Source of the DNA: Toxonevra muliebris
Lineage: Eukaryota > Arthropoda > Insecta > Diptera > Pallopteridae
DNA length: 64,000 bases
Reading direction: 5' to 3'
NCBI GenBank assembly: GCA_963691655.1
Contig: OY829326.1
Span: 38,157,989 to 38,221,988 of the forward strand
This document shows positions 48,574 through 60,167 of this stretch, in pieces. The position numbers and the translations under genes are program-made. A model generated the notes under the pieces. It did not search any database and was not told where the DNA came from. It was given only the letters and a program-made list of their open reading frames with translations. How positions within the stretch are numbered: the stretch's first letter is position 1; every line of letters begins with the position of its first letter.

Positions 48574-50154
48574 TTTGTTGTGATTTGCATTAAACGTTCA
48601 GCCAAAATTTAATCACTAAATCCCTTGTCTTCAGATCCACTAACGAATCCAAAAGATTTGGTGTTAAATCTCCTCCACCCCGCCCTCCATAACGATGAAA
48701 ATCTCATATATTTTGATAATTAGTCATTAATCTTAGGATAGTGCAAATATGCCTGCATATATATAAATCTATTGTCCGAATATTTATATAAGCAACTGTA
48801 TATTATTAACCATCGGTTGCAGAGTACAAAAAACCAAACCTGAAGAATCAAAACAAGAAATCAACATTAATTGTATTGTAATTAAGATGATTCGTAAATT
48901 ATTTCTGTTAGGTGTGCGCGTATTTGAAATTGTAGGTGCTGTATTTGACCTGATAACCAGTTTGTGTTTTCAAGTTTATTGCCAAAATGTAAAGAAAACA
49001 AAAAAAAAAAAAAAACAATCATTAAATTTTTTTGGCAGGTTGTAATTTTTCTTTTAACCTTGACTTTTTTTTAGTAATTCATTCTCACACCAACATACTT
49101 CCTGGTAAGATTATGATGATAAATTCATCATGAATTGATGATTTTTAATTACCTTATATAAATATACATATATGGATATATATTTATTTATTTATAAAAA
49201 GTGAAACAATGATTTATTCATTGGAATACTCAATTGAGAGGAGCACTGGCCATTAGAGCCTTCAGCTCGCTCTTTAATATTTTAAATTTGAATTGCAATA
49301 TAGGTAATTTGTTTTACATACGGATTTTTGGGGGCCAAAAACAGTCGAGCACCTTGTCTTTCAAGTTTTGCTCTTGCCAGCCGAGAAGTGGTGCCGTGTA
49401 GAAAAATATTTTCCGTTTGTGATTTTTAAATTGAACCCGGCCACCCTACATATCATCCGAGTACACTAAAAAACTTAGACATATTATTATTTATTTTAAT
49501 AAGGATAATAGAGGAAAAATCTTAAAAACTTAAAAATACATTTGTTTCAACACTAGAAAGTTGGACTCAGTCATAGCAAGACTAACCTTAATATGCAGGG
49601 CACTTAAATATATTTATTTCATTTAACTAAATGTCAACTAAATTAAGCAAAATACACAATATGCTGTGTATTGGTTGTGTATTTACCCTTATTTGTTATA
49701 TGGTCATTTGTAATACGCTGTCCTTCTAGTGTTAATTAGCAGGATTATTCAAATTTATGTACATACATACATTTATGTATATAAATATACACGAACATAG
49801 GTATCAATGTGTGTGTGATATGTCAATTAATTAATTAGTAAAACGTCATACTCGTTTTTAAAGTAAATGAAACAATTCAAAGTTCACTAAATACCATGAA
49901 AGGTGATTCCATTCCGATGTTCCACATGAAAGGAGAAGATTGTAATTTTATTATTCTTTAAATTTATAATAAATTTAATTTTTTCTTTTTTATGTTATAA
50001 CAAGGCGAAAAAAGCTATATCCTTTATAGCTCGTAAAAATTTGAAAAATTTGGGGGCCTACCCCACCCATAAAACCATTTTTTTACTAGTCTCGACCTTC
50101 CCTATTACTTCATTTTGTATTCATCATCGATATGAAATAACCCTGTATATACAT
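48574..50154. other. AT-rich intergenic DNA
   Basis: No gene seen. The word CGATGAAAATCTCATATATTTT at about 48690 recurs at about 52771, evidence of a small dispersed repeat. Poly(A) runs and TA-rich simple sequence occur near 49000 and 49160. Confidence 0.45.
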
Positions 50155-50524
50155 ATTAGGGCGTATCGATTTTTATTGCTATATCCATCATGAATTTTCT
50201 GAAAGGTTTTGAAAAGAGAAAAATTTCGGCGTATGTATTTTTGATTTGGACATCATTTTCGATTTCCCGATGGTGTTGAAAAATTTAAAATTACGATTTT
50301 AATTGGTTTTCATATATCAGCAGTTTTTTCAATGAAAAATAAAATATAGAAGTAGAAGAAGAAGCGAAGCACTCCACAAAAAAAAAAAAATCTAGTAATT
50401 TTTTAAAGCAAAGAAACTTATAAAAAAATAGAAACAAAAATATTTATTCCAAAATTTATTTCTTTTCAAAAGTCCTTTCAGAAAATTCATGACGGATTTG
50501 GAAAAAAAATCGGTCCGCCCTAAT
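50155..50524. mobile_element. 370 bp MITE-like element with terminal inverted repeats of about 65 bp
   Basis: Both ends begin ATTAGGGCG when read inward (50155-50163 and the inverse of 50516-50524). The similarity continues through CATGAATTTTCTGAAAGG and TTTTGAAAAGA for about 65 bases with scattered mismatches. The interior is AT-rich and non-coding. The target-site duplication is ambiguous (possibly TA). Confidence 0.75.
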
Positions 50525-50778
50525 GCACATAGGTACATACATATGGATGTGTGAAATAATGAAACATTTGTAGTAATGTTGTGAAGAGAACAAATAACGC
50601 TACTGTATATGTTTACTAACCTCGTTTCGTGGAACTGTAACAATGGGTAATATGCACTGAACTCTGTGACAGTGGGTAAAGTTAAATATATATAAATAAG
50701 TGGAAAATTCTTAAGCTTTCGTAATCAAGGTAGAGCATATCGAACATGTGGGGGCAATTTATCAAAAATAATAAACAA

Positions 50779-51640
50779 GGTTAGGTTGATGGGGCTGTTC
50801 AAAAATAACACGCAGAGACCAGTTGATCCATTGTGGAACTCTAAAGGTAAGTTGCAACCTCTTGATACCTCCTATTTAAACCATTCTCTGCTTTCGATAA
50901 AGCGGAATATGTCTCTGATTTCAGAGGAGGCGCTTCTAGGGTTTTGTATCTGCGCGTTGGTAGAGCAGGTCAGTTACATATAAAGTGGAGAATTGTTACT
51001 TCTCCTCTTCGTTCCTACAGCTTCTGCAGAAAACATTATAGGGAAGGCCTAGTCTACAAACGTGATTGCCAATGAGACAATATAAAGTGTCCTATTTATG
51101 TAGATTCGATCCACGTTTAAGAGTGTTTCAGAACGTTTTTGGTTGGGCACAGGCCAAAACTGTCTAGCAGTAGTGCAAGCTGGTCGGTCCTATTCTCCAT
51201 CTTCATTGCTGAGATGGATTGCTGAGAGTCGTGCCAAGTCTGTCGAGATCATCAGCTTTACCGTTCTCTTTAATGTTGATATGCCTAGGAACCCATATGA
51301 GGTACACATTGAATGCCGTGGCTGTATCGTCAAGAGACGATTTGCATTGTTGAGCAACTATAGAGTTATTAGCAGCGCATTGAAGAGACTTTATAATCGG
51401 CTGACTATCAGTGAAAATTCAGATATCACTACAGGGTGACGCATTAAATCTTATCAGATTGCTTCAGTGATCGCAAGTAGTCTGCTTGGAAGACGCAGCA
51501 GAGATCAGAGAAGTGAAATTGCGTAGACATATTCAAACGCTCAAAGTGAACTCCACCCCCCAGCTTGGCATCCAGTTTTGATCCATCAGTATACACATAA
51601 TTTTCAACAAACTGTTGCAACTTGGAAAAAATCGCTTTAA
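50779..51640 (-). pseudogene. Non-LTR retrotransposon ORF2 fragment with RNase H domain and 3' end
   Basis: On the minus strand, 51610-51480 reads VYTDGSKLDAKLGGGVHFER, the first catalytic block (YTDGS) of a retrotransposon RNase H, then FSDLCCVFQAD with the second region. Further blocks follow in shifted frames, including WVPRHINIKENGKADDLDRL at about 51290, the last RNase H block. The element ends near 50779 with CAACCTAACCTTG, a CCTAACC-type 3' terminus. Frameshifts and stops throughout. 5'-truncated. Confidence 0.8.
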
Positions 51641-51689
51641 TTCGCAAAAATTCCATACATTTTGGTCCTCTCGCTAATTCGTATTTTTT

Positions 51690-52434
51690 TTTCAATACAA
51701 GGTCTGTTTAACCTCTTATAAATCGAAATCGCTTGTTGACAACCTCTTATAATTCGTAATGCAAAGGAAAATTCTATGGAACTATGATTCGAAAAAATCA
51801 ATCGTAGTTGATAGTTACGTCTACTCTTTTTGATAAAATTTTTTGTGTTTCTACTAGTTGACAAGATACGCGGGAATAGCCTTAAACAACAAAAAATTAC
51901 AAGCTTTTTTAAAAATTAGTTTTTAATGGTGTCCAATATTTGTACACATGTACATTTACATACATATTTCAGTTAAATGAATAATTATTTTTGTTTTTCC
52001 TTTCTATTAAAAAAAACCTCCCTATCGTATTTTGCTAATGTTCGAAAACGCAAGTAAAATGGGAGATATGGTTTCCATTTTATTTGAGTTTTCGTTAAAA
52101 TACTGATGTTGGCTGTCAATGAGTGGAATGTATACAGGCAGCCCCATCGCCGTAAGCTGCCTTTGCCATAATTCCTGATACAAAAGTTATAGCAGACATT
52201 ATGCCTCTTTGGAAAACTTAAGAATAACTGTAAGGATTAAAAATCCTGGACATATTTTTTTTTAATTTATTTTAATATTTGCATAAAATATTGAAGGTAT
52301 TGAAGAAACTCAACCAGATTTTAAGAAAAAACTTTGTGGTGAAAGGGTTAAATCTAAATCTCGTTAAATCGAAAACCTCTGTAATTCGTAAAAAATTGCT
52401 GGTCCCTTGATTACGAATTATCGGGATTCTACTG
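51690..52434. mobile_element. Possible pogo/Tc1-like non-autonomous element (one clear end)
   Basis: Reading the minus strand from 52434, CAGTAGAATCCCGATAATTC is the kind of end found in pogo/Tigger-type elements. Internal words AACCTCTTATAA-TCG near 51713 and 51750 resemble the inverse of AGAGGTTTTCGATTTAACG near 52370. The left end is not sharply defined. No transposase frame. Confidence 0.3.
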
Positions 52435-55400
52435 TATATATGTATACATACACACATACGGATGTAAATTTTATGTGCAATTCCTTTGTTAATATGATTT
52501 CAACTCATTTGATATCACATAAAAAAACTTCACATATTTTATCACATTTCCGCCCAGTACATAAATGTTTTTGAAATTTTTATCATAAATACGTAGTAGA
52601 ACATGTGAATATGTCCCATTAAGTAAAGAATACAAAAATAGCTACAAGCTGACATGATGAAAACTACGTTTAAGTATATAAAGTTATACATATTGTATTA
52701 TTTGCACTAGCAGATTCAAGGGGCAGGGGAAGGTTTTGGGGTTAAGACTCCTTCTTCCTTTTCTTCCTTAGCGATGAAAATCTCATATATTTTAATCACT
52801 GGTTTTGAATAAAAAAAAATAAATTAAAAAGACAAAAAATTAAAACCCCCCTTTAGGAAATCTCTGGATACGTTATTGATTATATGTTATATAGATACTC
52901 GTATAACCAAGTATTGCTTCCTCTGTACATATTTAAAATATTTATAATTTTTTATTCTGATGAAAATGATTTCAATCAATAACACTTCTTCGTCAGCTGG
53001 GCAAATAAACAATTATCACATTTTGTTTCCATTTGATATAATCGAAAAATGTACTTTGCTAAATCAAATTTAGGGCTTAGGCTAATGCAAATAACTGTTA
53101 AGTACGTTTTAAATTGGATAAGAGAGATTGAAAAATCTTTCGCTTAAATATAACTTTATCGTTATGAAATATTAAACGAAATAGAAACAGTCAGCGATTT
53201 ACCAATGATATAGTTTGCTCTCTGTTTAATCACATAGAAATACATTTACATATCAAAAAGTAGTACCACATATCACAGTGTAAGGGGCCGTTCACATATT
53301 ACGTAACGTATTTTTTGGCAAATTTTGACCCCTCGTCCTCTGATCGTAACACATCATAAAAAAACGTACGTACAGGCTAATAACTCTTTTTATTATTAAT
53401 TAAAATAATATTTTTGGTTACACTGGTCACTGGAAATTATGCAATTTTCTTAATAAACAATTCTCCGCACCGATCCCTATGAACGGATCATAAATGGATT
53501 CATATGCCCGTACTCAATACAGAAACATGCTCATTTGCAGATCTTATCTTTTTTGTGCCGTTAATAGTACGAAACGGAACGATATGTTTGTTCGGCTATA
53601 AATAAAAGAAACTTCAAATAAATAAAAAAAATGTTGCTTTCAAAATTGTGAAGCTCAAGTATCGTTAGGAGCGTTGATTATTCGCGTATGGGTGCTTTCA
53701 CTGTACGTCGTGACAGTGAACAAGAATCGAAAAATATACATACAGTATAGCATTGACATACTAGAAAGTGCATTTTATAAATGTTTGATTTATCCTTTTA
53801 CTTGTTGTAGGGCCCTCATAATCCATTGCAGTATAGATCCGCTATTGCTCTCAAAGTTGATAAAAAATATTATGGAAAAATGTCCTACATGATATTTTTA
53901 CGAAATCTTTGTTTCTTTTTTCAAGAATTTAATAATAAAATTTCGAATATTAAACACACTTTTCTTTTCCAGAACATTTTAAATTTTAAACTAAACTTAT
54001 TCTGAAAAAGTAAATTAAGTGATCTGAACAAAAACAAAATGTTATTACTGCAAATAATTTCATTCCAACTTTTTAAAGAAGTTTATTTAAAATTCTATCT
54101 TTTTTATTTGTATTTTTTCTATACAAAAAGTAATATGTCGCCAAGATAGAAAAATATTATGTTTAAATTCTATTCAGTTTTGTCTGATCACATGTAGATC
54201 AGGGGATCTTTGGACTTATCATTAAACCACAGTCAAATATATCGATTAAATATATAATATTGTGAAATTAAAATATACCACAATTCGATTTTGTTGCAAA
54301 TCCAATTTAAATGCACAGAAAACACAACAAAAATAAAAAAAAAATTTTAAATTTGTCAATAAACACATTCACAAATACGGAGGTTCCGCACTATGTCTAA
54401 AACGCTCGATAGACCATCACGCTCTTTTTTCTCACTTACAAAATGATCGTGAACACGCCGCCGCGTTGCAAACGAGACTGAACGGAGGCGCACGGTGTAT
54501 AATTTTGATTTATTTTGATTTGAAATATCCACCACACACAATATACTATGCACATTGAAATGTGCGACTACCACGATAATAATATTAACATCAACACCAA
54601 CAATAAACTACAACAAATACAATAATAACAATAGCAATAATAAATACATACGAATATATATTTTGTTTTTTGCTGACTCCTACAAATCTCTTTCCTTCCC
54701 TCACTCTCATACTGAAATCATTCATAGTGGACATTCATCATAACTAATCATTACTAATATGTATTGTTTGTGGTTTTTTTTTTTTTGGTACCTCTACTAG
54801 CGAAAATCTGTAGCGTAATAATCTTCATTAGCGTGATTATCGCGAACGTGATGAGTATCATCACCTCAGATCATCGTGAGCATGAAGGGCTTCATCAAAC
54901 CAAATCAAATTCTTTAATAAAGAAAATACACAATTCAAATAAACAACACCAAATGCACAGAAAACACAACAAAAATAAAAAAATCTTTGCGAAACCGAAA
55001 TAGATTCTCATTAAAGCAATGAATACAGTGGCCGAAATTATTAACATTACGATCTCTTGATTCATATTTGTATGTTCACGTCACTGTTCGCATATGTTGG
55101 CGGACGACTTCTGTTATTTGTTGATTTACAATAAAGTAACGACCTTGAAATCTATTTAATGGAAAAAGCATGGCTTTTGAGATAATTAGCGAATTTAAGT
55201 ACAAATAACAAAGTTCCTACGGAGATGGAGGCTCTTGAAAGCTATCGATGCACGAGGCAGATTACTTGGCGGACCGCATGGGAAGGACGATAGAACGTGG
55301 AACTAGTCAACTTTTCAAAGGTTTGAAAAAACTAAATGTAACAGCTACTAACCGCATATAATGGCTCGTTGGCGTCCCGCTAGAGATTAAATAGAAAGAA

Positions 55401-55993
55401 AAAGAAGAAAACATAAATTTAAACTCGCTCAATAATCAATCGTGTATATTAGGTGTGATTCTTTCCATGGAACGTTTTATTGCAACGGGCCTTATTGAAG
55501 GCGTATTCAAATTTTTTCGGTATAATGTGCGAGTGAGTGTGGCAAATAAAATAAAAGATTTTTATGATTCTAATAAACTTTTTCAGCATGCTTTTTAATT
55601 GGTTGACTACAGTTCTATTTGTTATTTGCAATTTTAATTGTTCAATTATAATTTTTAAAACGTCCCACTGTACTTAAGAATAAGAAGATCATGATGTGCA
55701 TGTCGTAATAAATATACAAATAAAGAAATAGAATTAATTTATTAGCGGCTAGCAATCATCAAGTTAGAATCTAAAAATGCTTATACACTCATGATTTTTC
55801 GCTTGATATGATGATATAGCATCTGCTGCAGAAAAACCAACAACTGGATAGATACTTAAATTTCAGCTGACCTGACACCTACTACAAAAAAAAAAATGGT
55901 ATCATATTTATACATTACAGGTGAAACATTTGTGTTTTTACTTAAAAAAAAAGTGTCACAATCAAATATTTTTTAACAAATGGAAAAAAAGAA
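52435..55993. other. AT-rich intergenic DNA with simple repeats and one 33 bp direct repeat
   Basis: No gene recognised. A GGGGCCGTTCACATATTACG transposon-end-like word lies at 53283. An (AAC/AAT)n-type stretch lies at 54590-54650. A 33 bp direct repeat (54309-54341 and 54951-54983) brackets about 610 bases. Less AT-rich words at 55220-55390 give no clear protein match. Confidence 0.45.
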
Positions 55994-56553
55994 AGTGGCG
56001 TAACAAAGAATCAAGGGCACTGTGCCAAAAGTTTCAAGGGGGCCCTCAACTGAACCTCATATATTAATTAAATAGAAATAATGAAACTATTGACAAATAA
56101 AATGAACATCAATTTTATACACGCTTCTAGCGGTTTAAAAGAAATCTAAAAGTTCTAGGAAACTTTTATTTCGGTAAAGGTATCGATAAAATGATCGAAA
56201 TCATTTCTTAAATGGTTTGCAATTTGGTACCCGATGATGAGAATACTCAAATTACTTAAGCGTTCTTGAGTCATACTATTCCGGAAATAATTTTATTATT
56301 TACTCTAATAGTCAGAAACAAAATGAAAACTGTGCAAACTTCTGGAAAGCTGGCAGGTAAAGCAGCGTTCTCGATTATCAAAAGATTCACCTCGTCCACA
56401 TACTAATTGACCTAGTGATACAATATGGGCATTCGCCCAAAAATCGTCATAAGATTTTGATAACAAATACACCGCTGCCAGCTTTGACGATTTATAATTT
56501 TGGGGGCCCCTATGGATGATCTAACCCCCCAAGCCGGCTATTGTTACGCCACT
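55994..56553. mobile_element. hAT-like non-autonomous element, about 560 bp
   Basis: AGTGGCGTAACAA at 55994-56006 is inverted at 56541-56553. GGGGGCCC motifs occur a short way inside both ends (56038 and 56512). Ends of the C/AGTGGCG type are common in hAT elements. The interior is non-coding. Expected 8 bp target duplications are not evident, so it is old or the ends are slightly misplaced. Confidence 0.55.
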
Positions 56554-56869
56554 GGATTCGACCAAGGTTGTGACAATACTCTGAATTACGTGTATCTACT
56601 GCTTCTACTTCAATAATTCAAACGTGTCTAAAAATAAGTACAAATAAAAACTGCACTATAATCATTACAACATACAGTGGGACTTACAAAAGTTGGCTAA
56701 GTTAGTTGTAAAAACAGCAAAAAAAAAACAAAAATGTTGTTACATCATTAATTTCTATCATTTTCATCTTCTCTAATAATTTCCATTGATTTTAATACAT
56801 TTCTTATTTCGATAGATCTACCTTTCAAAACATTCCTTCAGCTGGACTTTTTAGAGCTTCTCAATTTTT

Positions 56870-57116
56870 CGAAAAAAGGGGTTGAAACCCCTAAAAATAA
56901 CGTCTTTAGCCGTTTTTGAAAATGACATGTAGCATGTTACAAATTAAATGCTGAACCATGCCCTTTCAAATGAGCTCTAAACCAAATTATTAGCATGCGC
57001 CTTAGAACACTTCGGGTCACTGCAGTTTTCGTTATGTCAGGCTGTGGGTGGAAGCAAGATATAATTCGTTTTTCCCTACCACTCTAGACATCAACATACC
57101 CCCTGATCTAAGGGTG
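56870..57116. repeat. Second copy of the dispersed element seen at 32848-33140
   Basis: ACCATGCCCTTTCAAATGAG to GCATGCGCCTTAG (56955-57005) and CTAGACATCAACATACCCCC to CTAAGGGTG (57084-57116) match 32891-32942 and 33083-33115 in order and orientation. The left flank (TTGAAACCCCTAAAAATAAC) resembles the inverse of 33165-33205, which supports an inverted-repeat structure larger than the 293 bp unit. Confidence 0.6.
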
Positions 57117-58919
57117 ATTTGAATTAGTAAATAGATTAAAAGATGAGGTAAAGCCTACACTGTAAATGAAACCGACACCCTCCATTATCTCGAAAATGGA
57201 AACACTTACCCAGGTGCTGTATGTACCGTTGTCAATCACTAACAATTTGATAGGAGTTTGCAATTTGTTTGTTTAATGTTTCGTAAAGTAAAACAAATTT
57301 ATGTTGCATCAATTTTTAAGTACTAATAACCTCGTGTGAAATATTTAATGTTTTGATTAATGGTTAGTTAATTTCAAAATGAATAGGAAAAATATACAAA
57401 AATTGAATTAAAATTATTTTTCTTTCAAAAACTATAAGTTTTGTTTAATTTTTCGTTGGAAAACTTTGGAATCAGGTTAACCCTATATTTTCACGTTCAG
57501 AAAAATGTTTATAACGAAAAAACGGTAGGACATAAATCAAAGGTTGATATGGGGAAATTCGGGATATTTAATGCACCACCAACTTATATTATTTACAAAT
57601 TTTATGAGGCAAAATATAAAAGGGCGTCGGTTTCACCTCATCTTCCCTAACTCTAACCTATGCAATGTTTATATTTTTATTCTGTCATTCGTCGCATTGT
57701 GCTATTTTGTTTTTTACAACAAGTCTCTTAAAAAAAAAATTATTTTAAATAATTGGAAATAAAATATAATTAATTTAATTTAATAATTATCTTCAAAATT
57801 CCTTCAACTTATTTGTATATTTTTGTTTCCGCACGACATGCACGATTAAGTATTTGAATATTCTCATGTCTGCATGAATGAATATTCACGAGTAAATATT
57901 GTTTGCTTGCTGCAAGACTGTCATAATCCAAAAAAAAAAAAATTCGAGTTGAGTTTATTGGTATTTATCCTGTGTAAAGAAAAAAATGAGAACGGCATCT
58001 TACGAGTTTTCCTTGTGATAAGAGTATCGTCAGCAAAAACTTTCTAAAATGCAAAAATATATTGTTCCAAATATTTTTTAAATACAATTTAAGTACAAAA
58101 GCATCCAAAAATTCAATTCTAAAATAAAATTACAAGATTTGTGGATTAAAAAAAAAATTATGTCACTTTTTTACTCCTCCTGTAAAAAAAAAAACAAAAA
58201 TATCAATTAGTCCCTTTCTAAATATTGATGTGTCGTTATTGCATTCTTCGGAGTGGTTGTAGTTGTTTACATGGCAATCTTCACCTGAAGGCACAATTAG
58301 CACTGGATGTTGTTTTGATGCAAATTGGTTTTTTTACTTGTGACAGTCTTGCAGACAACAAGCGATATGTATGTCTCACAGATGCTCACACTCGTAGCAT
58401 CTAGTAAAATGTCTATATTTTAGTGATTGATGCAATTAACTCTGCAAAATGTGCTTTTTAATGGATTTATTGTTTGTTGTGGCATTGTTTATTTACCTAT
58501 TTCTATAGAGGTATGTATGTGTGTGTGTACATACTTATAATAATTTGTTAATAACACTTAAGATGAGCTCGGGATTTTAAGACCTGTTGACCGTGAATAT
58601 TTTTTTAGTATTGCACATTATGCTTTTATTGTTTTTGTTGGTGTTGTTATAATGCGTAGACCGGCACCATTTCTCGTCATGCTATACGATTTCAAACGTA
58701 ATATTGTAATTACACTGTGTAACAATGTAAAAGGAAATTTCCTCTCCAGTATTATTGTATAACCTCTTCGCTGAAAAAGTACACATATGTGTACTCACGT
58801 TTTTGCATATTATTAAACTTTTTTATTTTATTGTGATTATTTTTCTCGAGTTCTAGTAAAATTAGGAAACAAAATAAGAATTATTTTTCTCTTAATTTCA
58901 ATAGAATTTAAGAGAAGTA
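57117..58919. other. AT-rich intergenic DNA, no gene seen
   Basis: Only short frames without motifs, poly(A)/poly(T) runs and a (TG)n-like stretch near 58515. Confidence 0.45.
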
Positions 58920-59041
58920 GGTTAGGTTAGGTTGGAGTGGCAGCCTTCTGCTTGAAAGCACACTTAAGCACATAATTAGGCTCATTGTGATACCACAGTA
59001 CGGCGCGACTCCCCCATTTACGGAGTGGAGAACCATGAGGA
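58920..59041 (-). mobile_element. Short 3' fragment of a non-LTR retrotransposon with 11 bp target duplication
   Basis: The 122 bp insert is bracketed by TAAGAGAAGTA at 58909-58919 and 59042-59052. On the minus strand it ends CCAACCTAACCTAACC, the same CCTAA-type tail as at 14914 and 50779. This identifies a severely 5'-truncated non-LTR insertion with an intact target-site duplication, so it is fairly recent. Confidence 0.85.
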
Positions 59042-59052
59042 TAAGAGAAGTA

Positions 59053-59959
59053 AATAAAATAAATTAAAAAAAAGCGCAAAACCTTGTAAAAATTATATGA
59101 TCTTGGACACCAAAGAGGATAACTGGAGAATGTTGAAATCGATGGAGAAAAGAGGGGTGGGGGTAAGGGCTTTCTCCCTTAGGTAAATATGTCCCACGGA
59201 GTATTCAGTCCTTCCCATTTTATTAAAAGTTTATCAATACTATACTTTTAAAGTTGAATTTCTCTAGACCTTTTCCTGTTTTTTTTTTTTGTTTGATCCA
59301 GAGTAATTGAAACTATAAGGGTTCAGTGCACCAAGCAACTTGGGCAGTTGTGATGCGAGAGAAGAGAAAATAGAGATTTTTATCAGTAAAGAAAATGAGA
59401 AACACCTTAATGTTTAATTCAAATTATATCAAAGGTATAATTTTATTCCAAGGTTGCGCTGCTTACACTTAGGCGGTTAAATCCAGAATAATTCTATAAT
59501 TACAGTACAGATCATTATGAAAACTTAAATGATAAACATGTTCCACAGCTTATAGCTATGTTTAGCAATTGAATTCAATAATTTCATTGGAATGCCTTAC
59601 TCTAGTACAAATATAATATATAATAGATTATTGAAAATTCATGAAACTGTGTAATAAAAAACCAAATAGGTACAAATAGAGAATTTACGGTATTAATTCA
59701 CGCCTCATTCTCGGCGTGACCAAAAGTTATGTGCAGTAAATAGGGGTTTATGTCTTTGGCATCTATCCATTGAAGAATTTTAGATTGGTATATTACGTAC
59801 ATTGCATTTTTTTACTTTTAGATAGATTTTAATTAGGGTCTTTGTAAATATTAATGATGATATGTTTGCAATGTTGATACGAGTTGCATACGCAAGCGGT
59901 TTAAATACCGCAGTACATAAAATTGTACACAAGCTTTGTATATGAACATTTTGAAAATC
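59053..59959. other. AT-rich intergenic DNA, no gene seen
   Basis: A 61-codon minus-strand frame at 59780-59965 has no recognised motif. Nothing else stands out. Confidence 0.4.
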
Positions 59960-59967
59960 AACCATAT

Positions 59968-60159
59968 CAAGGCGTATTTAATAGAGTGGAGTCATCTCTG
60001 AGAACTCTCTCAGAGATTGGCTTTTTTGAAGGGCCAAATGTTGTAGTGTCAAAATAGTGCAAAGTAATAAAAGTGTAGTGCCAAAATTCAAATTTTTAAT
60101 ATTTTCAACGAAAGCTGTTTTTGGCACTATAACTTTTACTCTGTGTTAAATACGCCTTG
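59968..60159. mobile_element. 192 bp hAT-type MITE with 14 bp perfect TIRs and 8 bp TSD
   Basis: Ends CAAGGCGTATTTAA (59968-59981) and its exact inverse (60146-60159). The 8 bp AACCATAT is duplicated directly outside both ends (59960-59967 and 60160-60167). Sub-terminal AGTGCCA/TGGCACT words are also inverted. An 8 bp duplication is the hallmark of hAT transposition. Non-coding. Confidence 0.9.
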
Positions 60160-60167
60160 AACCATAT

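Noticed and set aside
54356..54574. 72-codon minus-strand frame (ATRRRVHDHFVSEKKERD)
   Set aside because: No motif, no splice context and lies in simple-repeat-rich DNA.
58920..58935. TTAGG-type telomere repeat
   Set aside because: Dipteran telomeres lack TTAGG, and here the repeat is the 3' tail of a non-LTR insertion with a target-site duplication.
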